7,007 nt of DNA from Candidatus Coatesbacteria bacterium RBG_13_66_14 (GTDB lineage: Bacteria > RBG-13-66-14): assembly GCA_001774505.1 (NCBI GenBank), contig MFAF01000109.1, positions 1-7,007 on the forward strand. Reading direction: 5' to 3'. The notes below the pieces were generated by a model. The model saw nothing but the letters and a program-made list of their open reading frames with translations. It was not told the DNA's origin and ran no database searches. How positions within the stretch are numbered: position 1 is the first letter of the stretch; each line of letters begins with the position of its first letter. Both the position numbers and the translations under genes were made by a program. Of the stretch, positions 4,832 through 7,007 are shown piece after piece.

Positions 4832-6364
4832 ATGCTGGCAAAGGTCTTCTCGGCGGCGGTGCGCGGGGTAGAGGGCTACCTGGTGGAGGTGGAGGCCGAC
4901 GTATCGCCGGGCATGCCCACCTTTTTCACCGTGGGGCTGCCCGACGTGGCGGTGAAGGAATCCAAGGACCGCGTCCGGGCGGCGGTGCGCAATTCCGGCT
5001 ACGATTTCGCCCCGGGCTCCTACACCGTCAACCTCGCCCCCGCCGACACGAAGAAGGAAGGCCCGTCCTTCGACCTGCCCATCGCCCTGGCCGTCCTTAT
5101 CGCCACGCGGCAGATGGTGGCCGTCCGGCGCGATAAAATCGCCGTGGTCGGCGAGCTTTCCCTGGACGGCGCCCTGCGCGGGGTGCACGGCATCCTGCCC
5201 ATCGCGGTGGCGCTGCGGGACGAGGGATTCAAGGCGTTCGTCGTGCCTAAGGAGAACGCGAAGGAGGCCGCCCTGGTGGACGGCCTCGATATTTTTGCCC
5301 TGGAAACACTGGCCCAGGCGGCGGAGCTCCTCGAGGGCCGTCTGACCCCCGAGCCCTTCAAGGTGGACCTCCAGGAGGAGTTCACCCAGGCCGCCCACTA
5401 CGCCCTGGACCTGGTGGACGTGAAGGGGCAGGAGCACGCCAAGCGAGCCCTGGAGGTGGCCGCGGCCGGAGGGCATAATTTACTGATGATGGGACCCCCC
5501 GGCGCCGGGAAGACCATGCTGGCCCGCAGGCTGCCCACAATCCTCCCGAGGCTCTCCCTGGACGAGGCGCTGGAGACGACCAAGGTCCACTCCGTGGCGG
5601 GGATGCTGCCGCCGAACCAGGCGCTGGTCGCCACGCGTCCCTTCCGCTCGCCCCACCACACCATCTCGTCGGCGGGGCTCATAGGCGGGGGGAGCTACCC
5701 CCGTCCCGGCGAGGTGTCCCTGGCCCACCACGGAGTCCTCTTCCTCGACGAGCTGCCCGAGTTCGAGCGCCACGTCCTCGAGGTGCTGCGCCAGCCCCTG
5801 GAGGACCGCCGGGTGACCATCGCCCGGGCCCAGATCAGCCTCACCTTTCCCGCCAGCTTCACCCTGGTCGCCTCGATGAACCCCTGTGCCTGCGGCTATT
5901 ACGGCGACCCGAACCATAGCTGCACCTGCTCCCCGGCCTCCATCCGGCGCTACCGTTCGAAAATCTCCGGCCCCCTCCTGGACCGCATAGACATCCACCT
6001 CGAGGTCCCGGCGGTGCCGTACCGGGAACTCTCCGCCGACCGTTCCGGCGAGCCCAGCTCGGTTGTCCTCGAGCGGGTCAACGCCGCCCGGGACCTTCAA
6101 CAGAAACGATACGCCGGCACCGGCATCCACTCCAACGCCGGGCTTTCCAGCAAGATGATCCGCACATTCTGCCAGCCCGAGCCGGAGGCTCAGCAGCTCC
6201 TGCACCAGGCGGTGGACCGGCTGGGGTTCTCGGCCCGGGCCTACGACCGGGTATTGAAGCTGGCACGGACCATCGCCGACCTGGAGGATGTCCCCACGAT
6301 AACGGCGGCCCACGTCTCCGAGGGCATCGCCTACCGGAGCCTGGACCGCAAGTTCAAGGTGTAG
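4832..6364 (+). CDS. comM: ComM/YifB family Mg-chelatase-like AAA+ ATPase
   Basis: A 510-residue, full-length cytoplasmic ATPase. In characterised homologues ComM is a hexameric helicase that drives branch migration while single-stranded DNA taken up in natural transformation is recombined; the gene is also widespread in bacteria not known to be competent. Domains: an N-terminal Lon-like ChlI domain (about 15-165, with GLPDVAVKESKDRVRAA at 35-51 and the VNLAPADTKKEG block at 66-77); the AAA+ core with Walker A GPPGAGKT (221-228), Walker B VLFLDE (302-307) and the LLDRID motif (382-387, R385); a four-cysteine cluster C352, C354, C364, C366 of zinc-ribbon type that is common in this family; and the C-terminal Mg-chelatase domain with SARAYDRVLKLARTIADL (467-484). 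All key residues are present. The start ATG matches the usual family N terminus (MLAKVFSAAVRGVEG), although its Shine-Dalgarno is weak (AAGG, 4826-4829, only 2 nt away). It has its own proposed promoter and diverges from the XRE gene. Confidence 0.96.
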   Translation: MLAKVFSAAVRGVEGYLVEVEADVSPGMPTFFTVGLPDVAVKESKDRVRAAVRNSGYDFAPGSYTVNLAPADTKKEGPSFDLPIALAVLIATRQMVAVRRDKIAVVGELSLDGALRGVHGILPIAVALRDEGFKAFVVPKENAKEAALVDGLDIFALETLAQAAELLEGRLTPEPFKVDLQEEFTQAAHYALDLVDVKGQEHAKRALEVAAAGGHNLLMMGPPGAGKTMLARRLPTILPRLSLDEALETTKVHSVAGMLPPNQALVATRPFRSPHHTISSAGLIGGGSYPRPGEVSLAHHGVLFLDELPEFERHVLEVLRQPLEDRRVTIARAQISLTFPASFTLVASMNPCACGYYGDPNHSCTCSPASIRRYRSKISGPLLDRIDIHLEVPAVPYRELSADRSGEPSSVVLERVNAARDLQQKRYAGTGIHSNAGLSSKMIRTFCQPEPEAQQLLHQAVDRLGFSARAYDRVLKLARTIADLEDVPTITAAHVSEGIAYRSLDRKFKV

Positions 6365-6413
6365 CCAGGACCGTCGTTCACCGAGTTTTTTAATTGCGGG
6401 TGAAGAGGGAATA

Positions 6414-7007
6414 ATGCGAAAAACATTGGTGCTCGTCTGCGGCCTGCTCGGCGCAGCGGCTATGGCCGGAAACGGGCCGACCGACGAGGGTTGGGTCGTC
6501 CAGGAGGGCCTGGCCCCGCTGGTTTTGGGGGGATTTGACCTTGTCGAACCGGTCGGCGTCGAGTCGTTGGCGGAGGAGGGCGGGGATACCGAGCCCGTCG
6601 GGCTCCGGGTCACCCTCCGTTTCCACCGCGAGGAAGGGGCGGCTCCCGATGAGCTCGCCACGGTGGATCTGCCCCGGGGCTGCGAGCTGATGATGGGGCG
6701 GCTGGGCCCCGACGCGTCCATCTATGTGCTGCTCGGGGGAGGGACGCGCTATGCCCTCCTGCAGTGGAGGCCGCAGGATGTGGTTAATGCTCTGCTGGAA
6801 AACTGCGATTTCATCGCCCGTACCGCCGACGAGAGGCTGGTACTCAGCCGGGACCTGCCCTGCGATGCCGAAGCCTATGGATTCAGCGAGGGTGGAGTTC
6901 TGCCGATGCGCTCCGACGGCTCCCCGCCCGGCGGCATAAGCCAAAGCCTCTACCAGCAATATGTACTGCTGGACGTCGAGTTGGAGAAAATTCTCGAACC
7001 CCTGTGG
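6414..7007 (+). CDS. Exported protein of unknown function, 3' end beyond the window
   Basis: An open frame of at least 198 codons, still open at the window end. The ATG at 6414 has AGAGGGA (6404-6410) just upstream. The first residues, MRKTLVLVCGLLGAAAMAG, form a classic Sec signal peptide: a basic n-region, a hydrophobic core and an AMA/G cleavage site after residue 18. The mature part is acidic with repeated hydrophobic/charged strand-like stretches (GLRVTLRFHREE, ELATVDLPRG, RLGPDASIYVLLGGG) suggesting a mostly beta-structured envelope or secreted protein; about residues 130-145 (LENCDFIARTADERLV) may begin another section. I recognise no family. It follows comM by 49 bp on the same strand with no convincing terminator between, so it may be co-transcribed. 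Cys9 is inside the hydrophobic core and not in a normal lipobox. Confidence 0.8.
   Translation, partial: MRKTLVLVCGLLGAAAMAGNGPTDEGWVVQEGLAPLVLGGFDLVEPVGVESLAEEGGDTEPVGLRVTLRFHREEGAAPDELATVDLPRGCELMMGRLGPDASIYVLLGGGTRYALLQWRPQDVVNALLENCDFIARTADERLVLSRDLPCDAEAYGFSEGGVLPMRSDGSPPGGISQSLYQQYVLLDVELEKILEPLW

Noticed and set aside
6377..6404. TTCACC...GGTGAA inverted repeat with a T run after comM as a terminator
   Set aside because: The stem is only 6 bp with a 16-nt loop and the T run lies inside the loop rather than after the stem.
6438..6440. Cys9 of the exported protein as a lipoprotein acylation site
   Set aside because: It lies within the hydrophobic core after only a few residues and without a normal L-[AS]-[GA]-C lipobox; the AMA/G site fits signal peptidase I.
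5480..6721. 413-codon open frame on the minus strand
   Set aside because: Antisense to comM and the exported-protein gene; low-complexity Pro/Arg/Ser/Gly composition typical of reverse frames of GC-rich genes, with no domain character.

Overview
This is GC-rich bacterial DNA (genes rich in G or C at third codon positions, clear Shine-Dalgarno sites) carrying seven genes, two of them cut by the window edges. Layout, left to right: the 3' two thirds of leuS (leucyl-tRNA synthetase); a polytopic membrane protein of unknown function and a flavodoxin-domain protein, spaced as an operon and ended by a good Rho-independent terminator; a Fur-family metalloregulator on the minus strand; a small six-helix membrane protein resembling the substrate-binding (S) component of an ECF vitamin/metal transporter, diverging from fur; a small XRE-type helix-turn-helix regulator on the minus strand whose 3' end overlaps that of the S component; a complete comM/yifB (Mg-chelatase-like AAA+ ATPase) diverging from the XRE gene; and the 5' part of an unrecognised exported protein that runs off the right end.

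The taxon cannot be fixed from these genes. The LeuRS lacks the leucine-specific insertion before its MSKS motif, as in Bacillus-type enzymes, and an ECF-type S component without its own energising genes is common in Firmicutes, Thermotogae and some uncultured phyla. The mixture fits a GC-rich, possibly uncultured lineage, but that is an inference.

The most informative parts are the two divergent intergenic regions. Between fur and the S component there is a near-consensus sigma-70 promoter for fur (TTGACT, 17 nt, TAGAAT) whose -10 and start region is covered by nested inverted repeats that resemble a Fur box. This suggests autoregulation and possibly metal control of the transporter gene. 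Between the XRE gene and comM, five copies of a TGTCA/TGACA half-site lie within 57 bp and form two palindromes upstream of a plausible extended -10 promoter for comM. This is a candidate operator system in which a small controller-protein-like regulator governs itself and a DNA-uptake/recombination gene. I saw no RNA genes, CRISPR arrays, insertion sequences or restriction-modification genes.
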